Below are positions 16,818 through 25,984 of a DNA stretch of 64,000 bases, piece by piece. The notes beneath the pieces are model-generated. The model had not been told where the DNA came from and did no database searches. It saw only the letters and a list, made by a program, of their open reading frames with translations. Positions within the stretch are counted from its first letter, which is position 1. Each line of letters begins with the position of its first letter. The position numbers and the translations under genes were made by a program. The DNA comes from Kribbibacterium absianum (GTDB lineage: Bacteria; Actinomycetota; Coriobacteriia; Coriobacteriales; Atopobiaceae). Location: positions 372,001-436,000 of the forward strand of contig NZ_JASJEX010000002.1 of assembly GCF_030067705.1 (NCBI RefSeq), written 5' to 3'.

Positions 16818-18575
16818 TCACGAAGTCACCGCGGCGATGGCGTCGTCTGCCACCTGCTCCGGCGTCATGCGGACCGACCGGAGCAGCTCGTCCACGTCGT
16901 AGCGCTCCCGGACCTGCTTCGCCAGCCCGCGACATAGCACGGCCACGCGTCGGTCTGGCCCGTAGAACCGTGCCACCTTGTCGCCGAAGCCGCCGGACAC
17001 GATGCCGTCCTCCAGCGTCACCACGACGGAGCACCGCCCGGCCAGCTCGCCGAGCAGTGCTCCGTCCACGCCGCTCGCATAGAGCGGGTTCACGAGGGCC
17101 GGGGTCACGCCCGTGCGCTTCTCGATGATCGCCGCCGCCCGCTCGGCCACCGGGAACATCGAGCCGAGCCCGACGAGGGCGATGCCGCGCCCGTCCTGCA
17201 CCAGCTCGAAGCTGTTGAGGCGCCCCCAGTCCTTCTCGCACGGGGCTCCGTGGCGCACGGGGCCCCCGGGCACTTTGATGGCGACCGGGTAGTCCGTCTG
17301 GTCGATGCCCCAGTCCAGCGCCGAGAGGTACTGCTCGACGGTGGTGGGCGCCAGGTACACGAGGTTGGGGACGTTGCCGAGCATCGGGACGTCCTGGAAC
17401 CCGTGGTGCGTGGCGTCGTGGGGGGCGAAGAGCGTCCCGCCGAACACCGCCAGGCACGCCGGCACGCAGTCGAGGCAGAGGTCTTGGGCTACCTGGTCGT
17501 AGGCTCGCTGCAAGAACGTGGACATCACGCCGTACACGGCCTTTGCGCCGCCGCGCACGAGGCCGGCGGTCACGGAGACCGCGCTCTGCTCGGCAATGCC
17601 GACGTCCAAGAACTGGCGCCCGGCCTGCGCGCGCAGCTCGGGCGTGAAGCCGAACATGCCCGGCGTGCCCGCTGTCACGGCAACGAGGTCCGGCTCGGAG
17701 GCCATGCGCGCCACCAGGTGCCTCGCCGTGATCGTCGCCAGCTCCGGGGGCGCCTTCGGGCCGCCCTCGCCGGTCGCGAGGTCGAAGGGGCCGGTGGAGT
17801 GCCAGGCCTCCGGGCTCCGTTCGGCCGGGCCGTAGCCGTTGCCCTTTCGCGTCACAATGTGCACGACGATCGGGTGGTCTATGCCCTTGACCTCGGCAAA
17901 TGCGTCCACCAGCGCGTCGAGGTCGTTGCCGTCGGGCACAAAGCGGTAGTCGAGCCCCAGGTCGCGGAAGAAGTTGCGCCCGGCGCGCCCGCCCGTGGCT
18001 CGCAGCTCGGCCAGGTTGCCGTAGAGGCCGCCCACGTTGGGCGCGATCGAGGCGTCGTTGTCGTTCACCACCACGATGAGGTTGTTCTTCATGGAGCCGG
18101 CCAGGTCGAGCCCCTCGAAGGCCTCTCCGCCGGACAGGGACCCGTCGCCGATGAACGCCACCACGTTCCAGTCGCCGCCGGTCAGGTCGCGCGCCGTGGC
18201 CAGGCCGCAGGCCCAGCTCACCGAGGTGGAGGTGTGCCCCGTGGTCGCGACGTCGTGCTCGGACTCGTAGGGGGAGGAGAAGCCCGTGACGTCGCCGTAG
18301 TGGGCCGGGTCGAGGAAGGCCTCGGCGCGTCCGGTCAGCATCTTGTGGGTGTAGGTCTGGTGCGAGACGTCGAACACGATGCGGTCCTGCGGCGAGTCGA
18401 ACACGTAGTGGAGCGCGATGGTCGCCTCCACCACGCCGAGGTTGGGGCCCGTGTGGCCGCCGGTCCGGGAGAGCTTTTGGAGCAGCGCCGCGCGCACCTC
18501 GGCGGCCAAGAGCGGCAGCTCGTCTCGGTCGAGCCGCTTGAGGTCCTCTGGTCCGGTGATGGCTTCGAGGTACAT
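16818..18575 (-). CDS. dxs: 1-Deoxy-D-xylulose-5-phosphate synthase
   Basis: First enzyme of the non-mevalonate isoprenoid pathway; joins pyruvate and glyceraldehyde 3-phosphate using thiamine diphosphate. The 585-residue product has HTGPNLGVVEATIALH, DVSHQTYTHK, the cofactor motif GDGSLSGGEAFEGL...NN and DVGIAEQSAVSVTAGL with the catalytic glutamate. It is a little shorter than the usual 620 or so residues, as in the short class found in Firmicutes and Coriobacteria. AGGAAGGA lies just before the ATG at 18575. It is single, convergent with the sugar operon. Confidence 0.92.
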   Translation of the reverse strand: MYLEAITGPEDLKRLDRDELPLLAAEVRAALLQKLSRTGGHTGPNLGVVEATIALHYVFDSPQDRIVFDVSHQTYTHKMLTGRAEAFLDPAHYGDVTGFSSPYESEHDVATTGHTSTSVSWACGLATARDLTGGDWNVVAFIGDGSLSGGEAFEGLDLAGSMKNNLIVVVNDNDASIAPNVGGLYGNLAELRATGGRAGRNFFRDLGLDYRFVPDGNDLDALVDAFAEVKGIDHPIVVHIVTRKGNGYGPAERSPEAWHSTGPFDLATGEGGPKAPPELATITARHLVARMASEPDLVAVTAGTPGMFGFTPELRAQAGRQFLDVGIAEQSAVSVTAGLVRGGAKAVYGVMSTFLQRAYDQVAQDLCLDCVPACLAVFGGTLFAPHDATHHGFQDVPMLGNVPNLVYLAPTTVEQYLSALDWGIDQTDYPVAIKVPGGPVRHGAPCEKDWGRLNSFELVQDGRGIALVGLGSMFPVAERAAAIIEKRTGVTPALVNPLYASGVDGALLGELAGRCSVVVTLEDGIVSGGFGDKVARFYGPDRRVAVLCRGLAKQVRERYDVDELLRSVRMTPEQVADDAIAAVTS

Positions 18576-18670
18576 GGGATCCTTCCTGATGGGCTTTCCA
18601 TCCTATGCCCGTTGGGCGGCGGCCTCTGGCCCCCGACGATAACGCCCCATCCCCAAAGTGGACGCCTGGT

Positions 18671-18780
18671 GGACGCTTGGGAGAGAGCCATTTGTCCACG
18701 CTCCGGCCGGCGACAGCGTGGACAAATGGCTTTGACCGAAGCGTCCAACCGTGGACAAACGGCTTTGACCGAAGCGTCCA
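18671..18780. repeat. Family B repeat cluster upstream of dxs and ftsE
   Basis: One forward unit (18671-18700, starting GGACGCTTGGGAGAGAGCC) and two inverted units (18717-18746 and 18750-18779, ending ACCGAAGCGTCC) can form a long hairpin. The remainder of the 351-base gap between dxs and ftsE must contain both promoters, which I could not place. Confidence 0.85.
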
Positions 18781-18926
18781 CGCTGGGGCTGTGGGCCTGC
18801 TTTTGCCCTTCGTGCCCTTACGGTGAACGCCTAGGGGCCCCAAACACCCCTTTGCTAAGCTGTATCGGTCTGTCCGTAGAGGCTCTGCGCGCAGACGGAC
18901 CCAAACGCACGACAAAAGGAGCATGA

Positions 18927-19892
18927 GTGGCCAACCATTTCCGCAGCCCGCGTGACGCGGGCGCCGCGGAGGAGCCGAACGCCCCGGCGACCACGCCGCA
19001 GGCGCAGGCAACGCCGCAGGACCCCGACGACCAGCCCGAGCTGGAGCCCGTCAAGGTCCAGACGGCCACGATTCGCGAGACGACGCCTGTCTCGGCGGAC
19101 GATTTCGACCCCTCCACCCAACAGGGCTACACGAGCGTGTTCGCCCCGCTGCGCGACGAGAGCGCCCCTGCGGTCAACCGCCAGGGCAAGCCCACGATCG
19201 CGATGAAGAACGTCACGAAGATCTATCCGGCCCAGCCCAACAAGCCGGCCCTCGAGGACGTGTCGCTCGAGGTCTACCCCGGCGAGTTCGTGTTCCTCGT
19301 CGGCCATTCCGGCTCGGGCAAGTCCACGTTCCTCAAGCTGCTGACCCGCGAGCTCAAGGCGACGAGCGGCACCGTGATGGTGGCCGGCCAGGACCTCTCG
19401 ACGATGCGCAACTACAAGGTCCCGTACCTCCGCCGCCAGATCGGCTGCGTGTTCCAGGACTTCAAGCTGCTGCCGGACAAGACCACCTACGAGAACGTCG
19501 CCTTCACCCTCGAGTGCATCGGCAAGCCGCGCTCGGTGATCAAGGCGCAGGTGCCCGAGGTGCTCCGCCTGGTCGGCCTGCAGGAGAAGATGGACATGTA
19601 CCCCGACCAGCTCTCCGGCGGCGAGCAGCAGCGCGTGAGCGTGGCCCGCGCCATGGTGAACCGCCCGCCGCTGCTCATCTGCGACGAGCCCACCGGCAAC
19701 CTGGACCCGGCCATCTCCTTCGGCATCATGAAACTGCTCGAGCGCATCAACCGCTCCGGCACCACAGTGCTCATGGCCACCCACGACCGCGAGATGGTCG
19801 ACTCCATGCGCAAGCGCGTGATCGCGCTCGAGGCCGGCCACGTGGTCCGCGACCAAGAGAAGGGAGGCTACGGCTACTATGGCGCCCTCTAA
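18927..19892 (+). CDS. ftsE: Cell division ATP-binding protein FtsE with long N-terminal extension
   Basis: ATPase that with FtsX controls septal peptidoglycan hydrolases at the division site. The 321-residue product is about 90 residues longer than typical FtsE: residues 1-88 are acidic, Pro/Ala/Thr-rich and look disordered. The ABC core follows with Walker A GHSGSGKS, Q-loop VFQDFKLLP, signature LSGGEQQR and Walker B LLICDEPTGNLD. The start is GTG at 18927 with AAAAGGA upstream; the ATG four bases earlier is out of frame and hits a stop after ten codons. It overlaps ftsX by 14 bases. Confidence 0.95.
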   Translation: MANHFRSPRDAGAAEEPNAPATTPQAQATPQDPDDQPELEPVKVQTATIRETTPVSADDFDPSTQQGYTSVFAPLRDESAPAVNRQGKPTIAMKNVTKIYPAQPNKPALEDVSLEVYPGEFVFLVGHSGSGKSTFLKLLTRELKATSGTVMVAGQDLSTMRNYKVPYLRRQIGCVFQDFKLLPDKTTYENVAFTLECIGKPRSVIKAQVPEVLRLVGLQEKMDMYPDQLSGGEQQRVSVARAMVNRPPLLICDEPTGNLDPAISFGIMKLLERINRSGTTVLMATHDREMVDSMRKRVIALEAGHVVRDQEKGGYGYYGAL

Positions 19893-20805
19893 CTTTGGCT
19901 ATTCGCTCCGCGAGGCGGGGCATCACTTCCGCCGCAACTGGTCCACGGCCCTCGGTGCCGTGGTCACCATCTTCCTGTCGCTGTTCATCATCGGCCTGTT
20001 CATGCTTGGCAGCTCGGTCCTCACCAACATGGTGGGCTCCGTCGAGGACAAGGTCACGATCCAGGCCTTCCTCTCCGACGACGCCAACCAGGAGAACGTC
20101 GACGCCCTTCAAAAGGCGATCCAGGGCTGGGGCGACGTTGAGTCGGTCACCTACAAGTCCAAGGACGAGGCCTTGGACGAGTACCGCAACACGATGAGCA
20201 ACAAGAACGCCGCGGCCGCCGTCGACGCCCTCGACGGCCAGAACCCGGTGCCGGCGTCGCTCGTGATCAAGCTCACCGACCCGCAGCAGGTCTCGACCGT
20301 GGCCGACAAGCTCATCGCCGACGCCGACTTCAAGGCCGTCTGCGACGACCCGGACAACCCCGCCGCCTCGGTGCAGTACGGCCAGGAGACCGTCGAGCGG
20401 CTGTTCTCGGTCACCAATTACGTGCGCATCATCGCCATCGTGCTCGTGATCCTGCTCACCTTCGTGGCCTTCGTGTTCATCAACAACACGATCCGCCTCG
20501 CCATCTCCGCGCGCCGTCGCGAGATCGCGATCATGCGCCTGGTGGGCGCGAGCAACGGCTTCATCCGCGGGCCCTTCGTGATGGAGGGCGCGCTCGAGGC
20601 GCTGATCGGCGCGCTGCTCGCCATCGGCGCGCTGCAGCTGGGCATCTCGTTCCTGCTGCCGAAGATCGAGGAGAGCCTGCAGTTCCTGGCCGTCAGCCTC
20701 GACCCGACGGTGGTGGCCGCGACCTACGGCCTCCTGCTGGTGGTGGGCGTGCTCATCGGCCTGCTTGGCTCCGCCATCGCCATGCGCCGGTACCTCAAGG
20801 TCTAA
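19879..20805 (+). CDS. ftsX: Cell division protein FtsX
   Basis: Membrane partner of FtsE. The 308-residue product has an N-terminal membrane helix (LGAVVTIFLSLFIIGLFML), an extracellular domain (about 50-165) and three C-terminal helices within the FtsX domain containing RRREIAIMRLVGASNGFIRGPF. The ATG lies inside the 3' end of ftsE (14-base overlap), which indicates translational coupling. A strong terminator follows. Confidence 0.95.
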   Translation: MAPSNFGYSLREAGHHFRRNWSTALGAVVTIFLSLFIIGLFMLGSSVLTNMVGSVEDKVTIQAFLSDDANQENVDALQKAIQGWGDVESVTYKSKDEALDEYRNTMSNKNAAAAVDALDGQNPVPASLVIKLTDPQQVSTVADKLIADADFKAVCDDPDNPAASVQYGQETVERLFSVTNYVRIIAIVLVILLTFVAFVFINNTIRLAISARRREIAIMRLVGASNGFIRGPFVMEGALEALIGALLAIGALQLGISFLLPKIEESLQFLAVSLDPTVVAATYGLLLVVGVLIGLLGSAIAMRRYLKV

Positions 20806-20831
20806 CGACCTCTCCGAGAACCGCGTTTTGT

Positions 20832-20871
20832 GGGGCAGAGCGTCGCGAACCGACGCTCTGCCCCGCTTTTT
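20832..20871 (+). terminator. Terminator of ftsE-ftsX
   Basis: GGGGCAGAGCGTCG (20832-20845) pairs with CGACGCTCTGCCCC (20851-20864), followed by GCTTTTTTG. Confidence 0.93.
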
Positions 20872-20920
20872 TGTAGGGAAGGGCGCCCCGAATCGGGCGG
20901 TTCGCGCGCGGAGCGCTCTC

Positions 20921-21036
20921 CGGGGCAAGTAGGGCAACGGTTTACCCCCTATCACGCAGTTCTCGGCATCCACAGCTCCAGAATGCCAAGAAAGGCACGA
21001 AGCGGGGCAAGATGCGCAACGGTTTACCCCTTATCG
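20921..21036. repeat. Family F direct repeat upstream of rnr
   Basis: A unit reading CGGGGCAAG, then GGCAACGGTTTACCCC with small variation, occurs at about 20921-20952 and again at about 21002-21035. The rest of the 328-base gap between ftsX and rnr shows no gene. Confidence 0.7.
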
Positions 21037-21133
21037 CCCCGCTCGCGCGAAACCTGCGATGCGGGGCAGCTGGAGAGCGGGCTCTCGCGTTCATTGGGAA
21101 GAATCCTGCGGAACGCCGTGAGAAGGGAACCCT

Positions 21134-23188
21134 ATGTCCGCAGCCAAGAAGCGCCCCAGCGCCCGCCGTCGTCGCCCGCCCAAGACGCGACCCCGTGAGC
21201 ATGGCGCGCTGATCGGGGCCGTCAAGGTCGCGCGGCCGGGTGTGGCCGAGGTGGTCACGGCCGAGGGCACGTTCCCTGTGGCGCGCGGCGGCCTCCGCGA
21301 GGCCATGAACGGCGACAAGGTGGGCGTCACGCTCGGGCGCCCGCACCGCGGCGAGCGTCTGGCCCGCGTGCAGCACGTGATCGAGCGTGCCGTCACGAGC
21401 TTCCTCGGCGTGTACGAGCTCATCGAGCCCCTTGGCGCCGTTCGGCCGCTCGACGAGCGCATCCGCCACGACTTCTTTGTGCTGCCGGACGACACGAGCG
21501 CCCAGCGCCTCGACGTGAGGAGCGGCGACGTCGTGGTCGCGAAGATCCTCACCTATCCGGCGCGCGGCGAGGCCGGCGTCGTGACGCTCACGGAGCGCGT
21601 GGGCTCTCCCGAGGACGTGGACGTCGCCATCGAGCGGGTCATCGCCAACCACGACCTGCCCGTCAGCTTCCCGGAACGTGCCCAAGAAGAGGCACGGGCG
21701 GTGCGGCTCGACGTTGCGGAGACGCTCGCGTCCGAGCCCTGGCGCCGCGACCTCCGCGACCTGCCGTTGATGACGGTGGACCCGGCCACCGCTCGCGACT
21801 TCGACGACGCCATCTGCGTCCAGCGCACCGACGCGGGCTACGAGCTCACGGTGGCCATCGCCGACGTCACCCACTACGTGCCGCAGGACAGCGCCCTCGA
21901 CAACGAGGCCAAACAACGCACCTGCAGCTGCTACTTGCCGGACCGCGTGATCCCCATGCTGCCGGAGGAGCTCTCCTGCGGCGTGTGCTCGCTCAACCCC
22001 AACGAGGATCGGCTGGCCATGGTGGTCAGGATCGCAGTGGACTCCAAGGGCGTGGTCAAGGACGCCGAGCCGTGCGTCGCCGCGATCCGCTCCCGGGCCC
22101 GCATGGACTACGACGCCGTGGACCGCTTCCTTGAGGCGCCGACCTCCGAGAAGGCCGCCGTGCTGGCGGAGGGGCTCGCCGCCCACGTGGGCGCGGCCGA
22201 GGCGCCCACGGGTGCGCTGGCCGTGACCCTGGGACAGTCGCTCGAGGCCGCCGACGAGCTGGCCGAGCTGCGCCGCCGCGTACGCGAGCGTCGCGGGGCC
22301 ATCGACTTCGACTCCGAGGAGAGCAAGGTCGAGCTGGACGAGAAGGGCGCGCCGGTGGGCGTGACCGTCCGCACACGCACGCGGGCAACGGGGCTCGTGG
22401 AGGAGGCAATGCTGCTCGCCAACGAGTGCGTGGCGGGGCTGCTCGCGAGCCGCGACATCAAGACGGCCTATCGTGTGCACCCGCAGCCGAGCGCCGAGGA
22501 CCTGGCCGCTGTGGTGCCGGTGCTCAAGGAGTTCGACCTGGTCACGCCGGCGCAGGCGGACCAGGTGGTGGCGGGCGACCCGCATGCCATCGAGGCCGTG
22601 CTGCAGCGGGCGGAGGGCACCCGCTACGAGCTGCTCGTCTCGACGCTGCTCGTGCGCGCGATGCAAAAGGCCGTGTACCTGCCCGACAACGAGGGCCACT
22701 ACGCGCTCGGCGCCAAGGCCTACTGCCACTTCACGAGCCCCATTCGCCGGTATCCGGACGTGCTCGTGCACCGCACGCTCAAGGCGTGCTTGCGCAACCG
22801 ATTGCACTCCAAGGAGCAGAAAGAGCTGGACCGCACCCTGTCCGTGCTGTGCAGCCAGTGCAGCGAGGGCGAGCGTCGCGCGTCCGGCGCCGAGTGGGAC
22901 GCGCAGGCCGTCAAGATGGCGGAGCTGTACGCCGGCAAGATCGGGGAAGAGGCCGAGGGCGTCGTCATTGGTTGTGAGCGCTTCGGGCTGTTCGTGCGGC
23001 TCGCGGACACCGGCGCCGAGGGGCTTGTGCCGGTGCGCGCGCTCGGCGACGAGTGGTTCGAGTACGACGAGAAGCGCCTGACCCTCACGAGCGAGGAGTC
23101 GCACGACGTGTACCGTCTCGGCGACCCGCTCACGGTGAGGGTGCACGGTGTGGACATCCCGAAGGGGCACATCGACTTCACCCTCTGA
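21134..23188 (+). CDS. rnr: Ribonuclease R (RNB-family 3'-5' exoribonuclease)
   Basis: Degrades structured RNA and works with tmRNA and SmpB, whose gene lies nearby. The 684-residue product has a basic N-terminus (SAAKKRPSARRRRPPK), cold-shock-like domains, the RNB core with the metal-binding LMTVDPATARDFDDAI near residue 215, HFTSPIRRYPDVLVHR near 535, and a C-terminal S1 domain (about 607-684). It is shorter than the roughly 810-residue enterobacterial enzyme, because the N- and C-terminal extensions are short. The start follows GAGAAGGGAACCCT. Confidence 0.93.
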   Translation: MSAAKKRPSARRRRPPKTRPREHGALIGAVKVARPGVAEVVTAEGTFPVARGGLREAMNGDKVGVTLGRPHRGERLARVQHVIERAVTSFLGVYELIEPLGAVRPLDERIRHDFFVLPDDTSAQRLDVRSGDVVVAKILTYPARGEAGVVTLTERVGSPEDVDVAIERVIANHDLPVSFPERAQEEARAVRLDVAETLASEPWRRDLRDLPLMTVDPATARDFDDAICVQRTDAGYELTVAIADVTHYVPQDSALDNEAKQRTCSCYLPDRVIPMLPEELSCGVCSLNPNEDRLAMVVRIAVDSKGVVKDAEPCVAAIRSRARMDYDAVDRFLEAPTSEKAAVLAEGLAAHVGAAEAPTGALAVTLGQSLEAADELAELRRRVRERRGAIDFDSEESKVELDEKGAPVGVTVRTRTRATGLVEEAMLLANECVAGLLASRDIKTAYRVHPQPSAEDLAAVVPVLKEFDLVTPAQADQVVAGDPHAIEAVLQRAEGTRYELLVSTLLVRAMQKAVYLPDNEGHYALGAKAYCHFTSPIRRYPDVLVHRTLKACLRNRLHSKEQKELDRTLSVLCSQCSEGERRASGAEWDAQAVKMAELYAGKIGEEAEGVVIGCERFGLFVRLADTGAEGLVPVRALGDEWFEYDEKRLTLTSEESHDVYRLGDPLTVRVHGVDIPKGHIDFTL

Positions 23189-23198
23189 CCCCGACCCT

Positions 23199-23324
23199 GG
23201 ACGCTTCGGAGAGAGCCATTTGTCCACGCCTGGACGCTTGAGAGAGAGCCATTTGTCCACGGTTGGACAGTTGGCTCTGAGCGAAGCGTCCAACCGTGGA
23301 CGATCGGCTTTGACGCAAGCGTCC
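23199..23324. repeat. Family B repeat cluster after rnr
   Basis: Two forward units (23199-23228, 23232-23261) are followed by two inverted units (about 23264-23292 and 23294-23324). The cluster starts ten bases after the rnr stop and can fold into a long hairpin. Confidence 0.85.
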
Positions 23325-23368
23325 GCGCGCTGCGGTAGGCTGTGAGTCCAAGCAAACTAAGGAGTTCC

Positions 23369-24232
23369 ATGGACCTTGATCAGATGACGAGCGACCTCGC
23401 GGCCGCCGAGGCCCTGCTCGCTACCGGCGAGGCCGAGAAGGCCGCCGAGTCCCTTGCGGCGCTGGCCGCCGATGCCGAGGAGTACGTGGACCGCAACTGC
23501 CCCACCACCGAGGAGGTCCAGTACTTCAGCTTCCCCACCATCTACGACCGGCTGGCCTACCGCCGTGTCGAGCGCGACCCGCGCCGTCTCGAGGACGTGG
23601 GCGAGCCCCTCGACCGGCTCTACGGCGACCTCGCGTACGCCTACGTCCACACCGGCGACTACGACCGCGCCCGCGAGGCCATGAAGCAGGCCGTCCGCTG
23701 GAACCCCATGGACTGCGCGCACCGCCTGGACCTGGCCGAGCTCTATCGCGTGGACGGCAACTTGCAGGAGTGGCTCGGCCTCTCGTACTCGGTGTTCCAG
23801 CGCGCGAGCGACCCCGCGCACCTCGTGCGCGCCTATGTGAACTTCGCCCGGTACTTCGGCCAGTCGGGGCAGCCCAAGCTCGCGGCGGCGTGCCTCAAGT
23901 GCGCGCAGCGCCTGGAGGTGGCCGACGCGCTGCTCGAGCAGGAGGTGGGCGCGGCCAAGGGCACGGAGTCGGACCCCGACGCCCTCACCTACGAGGAGGC
24001 CGGCCAGTTGGTGGAAGGGGAGGGCATCCCCGAGGGCGCCAACGCCGAGATCGCCGTGTGCCTGCTCATGTGCGCGACGGACGCGGCGGCCGCTGGCGAG
24101 CGCAAACTGGCCACGGCGCTCACGCTGCAGGCTCGTGACCTCGTGGGCGAGGCGGCGTGCAAGGCGCTCATTGCTCTGATTCGCGAGGCTGACGGCGACG
24201 CCCCGGGCGCCCCCGAGAAGGACGGCCAGTGA
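23369..24232 (+). CDS. TPR-like helical repeat protein of unknown function
   Basis: A 287-residue acidic, Ala/Glu-rich soluble protein. Several helix pairs resemble tetratricopeptide repeats (AYVHTGDYDRAREAMKQAVRWNP, then FGQSGQPKLAAACLKCAQRL). No enzymatic motif is seen. An in-frame codon at 23342 opens the frame, but the ATG at 23369 has AAGGAG just upstream. Its stop TGA overlaps the smpB ATG, so it is likely co-translated with smpB and may act in the same RNA or translation context; that link is only positional. Confidence 0.75.
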   Translation: MDLDQMTSDLAAAEALLATGEAEKAAESLAALAADAEEYVDRNCPTTEEVQYFSFPTIYDRLAYRRVERDPRRLEDVGEPLDRLYGDLAYAYVHTGDYDRAREAMKQAVRWNPMDCAHRLDLAELYRVDGNLQEWLGLSYSVFQRASDPAHLVRAYVNFARYFGQSGQPKLAAACLKCAQRLEVADALLEQEVGAAKGTESDPDALTYEEAGQLVEGEGIPEGANAEIAVCLLMCATDAAAAGERKLATALTLQARDLVGEAACKALIALIREADGDAPGAPEKDGQ

Positions 24233-24714
24233 TGCACCGCGAGAAGAAGACCATCTCCAAGAACCGCTCGGCGCGCCACGAGTACTTCATCGACGAGACG
24301 TTCGAGGCGGGCATCGAGCTCAAGGGCACCGAGGTGCGCAGCCTCCGCGAGCGCGCGGCGCAGATCACCGACGCCTTCGTGTTGATTCGCGACGGCCAGG
24401 CCTGGCTGCACGGCATGCACATCCCGCCCTACAGCCACGGCAACCGCTGGAACTCGGACCCCGACCGCAAGCGGCGCCTGCTCCTGCACAAGCGCCAGAT
24501 CGAGTACCTCGGGTCCAAGGTCAAGGACAAGGGCGCGGCCATCGTGCCGCTCGAGCTCTACTTTGACGAGCACAACCGCGCGAAGCTCTGCATCGCGCTC
24601 GCCCACGGCAAAAAGGCCTACGACAAGCGCCAGGACATAGCCAAGCGCGACTCGGACCGAGCCCTGGCGAAGGAACTCAAGGAGCGCAACAACCGCGCCC
24701 GCGGCTGGGCCTAA
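24232..24714 (+). CDS. smpB: SsrA-binding protein SmpB
   Basis: Binds tmRNA and delivers it to stalled ribosomes. The 160-residue product is of family length, with KNRSARHEYFIDETFEAGIEL, GTEVRSLR and the basic C-terminal tail (ELKERNNRARGWA) that enters the mRNA channel. A GTG precedes the ATG, but TGATG overlap with the upstream stop favours the ATG. Its RNA partner ssrA lies at 37816-38185 in this window. Confidence 0.97.
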   Translation: MHREKKTISKNRSARHEYFIDETFEAGIELKGTEVRSLRERAAQITDAFVLIRDGQAWLHGMHIPPYSHGNRWNSDPDRKRRLLLHKRQIEYLGSKVKDKGAAIVPLELYFDEHNRAKLCIALAHGKKAYDKRQDIAKRDSDRALAKELKERNNRARGWA

Positions 24715-24766
24715 GCCCAGCGCGTTTGCGTGGCGACCGTGATCGAAACGCGCCGAGAAGCGCCCC

Positions 24767-25804
24767 TCACCACACCCAAGGGCGCCGATACAGCCACCGG
24801 TACAGCTCCTGCTGGCGGGCGCGCTCCTCGGCCGTGGCGTTCGGGAGCCGTTCGCCCAAGCGCTTCGCCAGCGTGCGGGAGAATGCCTCCACACTCGCAA
24901 AGTCCTGAACCGTGCGCTTGGTGACAGGCCACGTCTCGATGTCCATCGCAGCCGACGCCAGCTGCTTGTCCGCATCCGCGAGCAGTGCGGCCTCGTTGTC
25001 GTGGTCCGCGACTCCTTGGTATTCAAGCGACAGCCGGTCCCCGGCGTAGCGGTCGTCCCATCGCAGAGCCCTGCGTCCGTGAACCAACGTGAGTGCGTCG
25101 TCGCTCAGTTCCATCGGGTCGTTCACTGTCGGGCGCTTGTGACCAAAGCCGCCCAGCCCCATCGGCGTGGACAGGAGAACGGTCAGCTTGGTCTCGGCTG
25201 GGGACGCGCTGTTCTCGAACGCGAGCGGCATGGCGCGACGCAGACAGCGCACGCCGCGCGTACGTGGCGGCAGCGCGTCGAGCAGCTCGGCGAGCCGGTC
25301 GGGCGTCAACGCGGGGGATTGGTCGTAGCGAACGCCGCGCTTCTCGTCTGTGGGGTCCCATCGATAGGTGCCGTAGAGCGACGTGAGCAGCGCGGCCGCT
25401 TGACCCACGCCCAGGTGTCGCGCCCGAAGCACCGCCTCCGGGCCCGCCCCCACCACAAAGAGTTGGCCGTGCAGCGGCTCTGTCCGGTCCAGCACCACCT
25501 CCCAGAGATGGTCGGCGGGCAGCGGGGCGGACCACACGGAGACCGAGCATCCTGCGCTCCGATGCACCTTTCGGGGGCAGTCCACCACAAAGGTCACGGC
25601 GCACGGCTCGTTGCCGGCGGCGAGTTCCTTGGCGTGCGGCACGGCGGCGGCGAGCGCCTCACAGGCCAGCACCTGTCGTGCGGCCTTGTCGCCCATGGCC
25701 GAGGCGCGCAGCACCGCCTGGCATTCGGCGCTGTCCGTCACGCGGCGGAGCGGGACGTGCGAAGCCTCGACCAGGTACCGAGAAACGCCCGCGAGAATCA
25801 GCAT
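24767..25804 (-). CDS. Putative PD-(D/E)XK (DUF559-like) nuclease-fold protein
   Basis: A 345-residue protein I do not recognise with certainty. Its C-terminal part has the look of Vsr/DUF559-type nuclease folds: PLAFENSASPAETKLTVLL, then MGLGGFGHKRP, RWDDRYAGDRLSLEYQG and an alternation of helices (ALLADADKQLASAAMDIETW). The expected E-x-K is E-Y-Q here, so catalysis is uncertain. The N-terminal half has no recognised motif. The open frame extends 37 codons further upstream, but the ATG at 25804 has GGAGGT in front of it and is chosen. It is convergent with smpB and stands alone. Confidence 0.5.
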   Translation of the reverse strand: MLILAGVSRYLVEASHVPLRRVTDSAECQAVLRASAMGDKAARQVLACEALAAAVPHAKELAAGNEPCAVTFVVDCPRKVHRSAGCSVSVWSAPLPADHLWEVVLDRTEPLHGQLFVVGAGPEAVLRARHLGVGQAAALLTSLYGTYRWDPTDEKRGVRYDQSPALTPDRLAELLDALPPRTRGVRCLRRAMPLAFENSASPAETKLTVLLSTPMGLGGFGHKRPTVNDPMELSDDALTLVHGRRALRWDDRYAGDRLSLEYQGVADHDNEAALLADADKQLASAAMDIETWPVTKRTVQDFASVEAFSRTLAKRLGERLPNATAEERARQQELYRWLYRRPWVW

Positions 25805-25984
25805 GAGCACCTCCAGCGCACAGGGCGACGTGGAGCCGCCCGTTGGGAAACGTGCGCGCAGGCTACCAAGGGCCCCTGGCCCAAAGCTGACACTAATCTG
25901 ACCAAACGCGGGCAAGACTCGGCGAGGAGAAACCTGACCCCGCAGCTAGCGGGGCGAAAAGCAGGCTCGGCGACGATGTCGAGA

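Noticed and set aside
20830-21198. A 122-codon gene spanning the ftsX terminator and repeats
   Set aside because: It begins in a terminator hairpin and runs through family F repeats into the rnr start in another frame.
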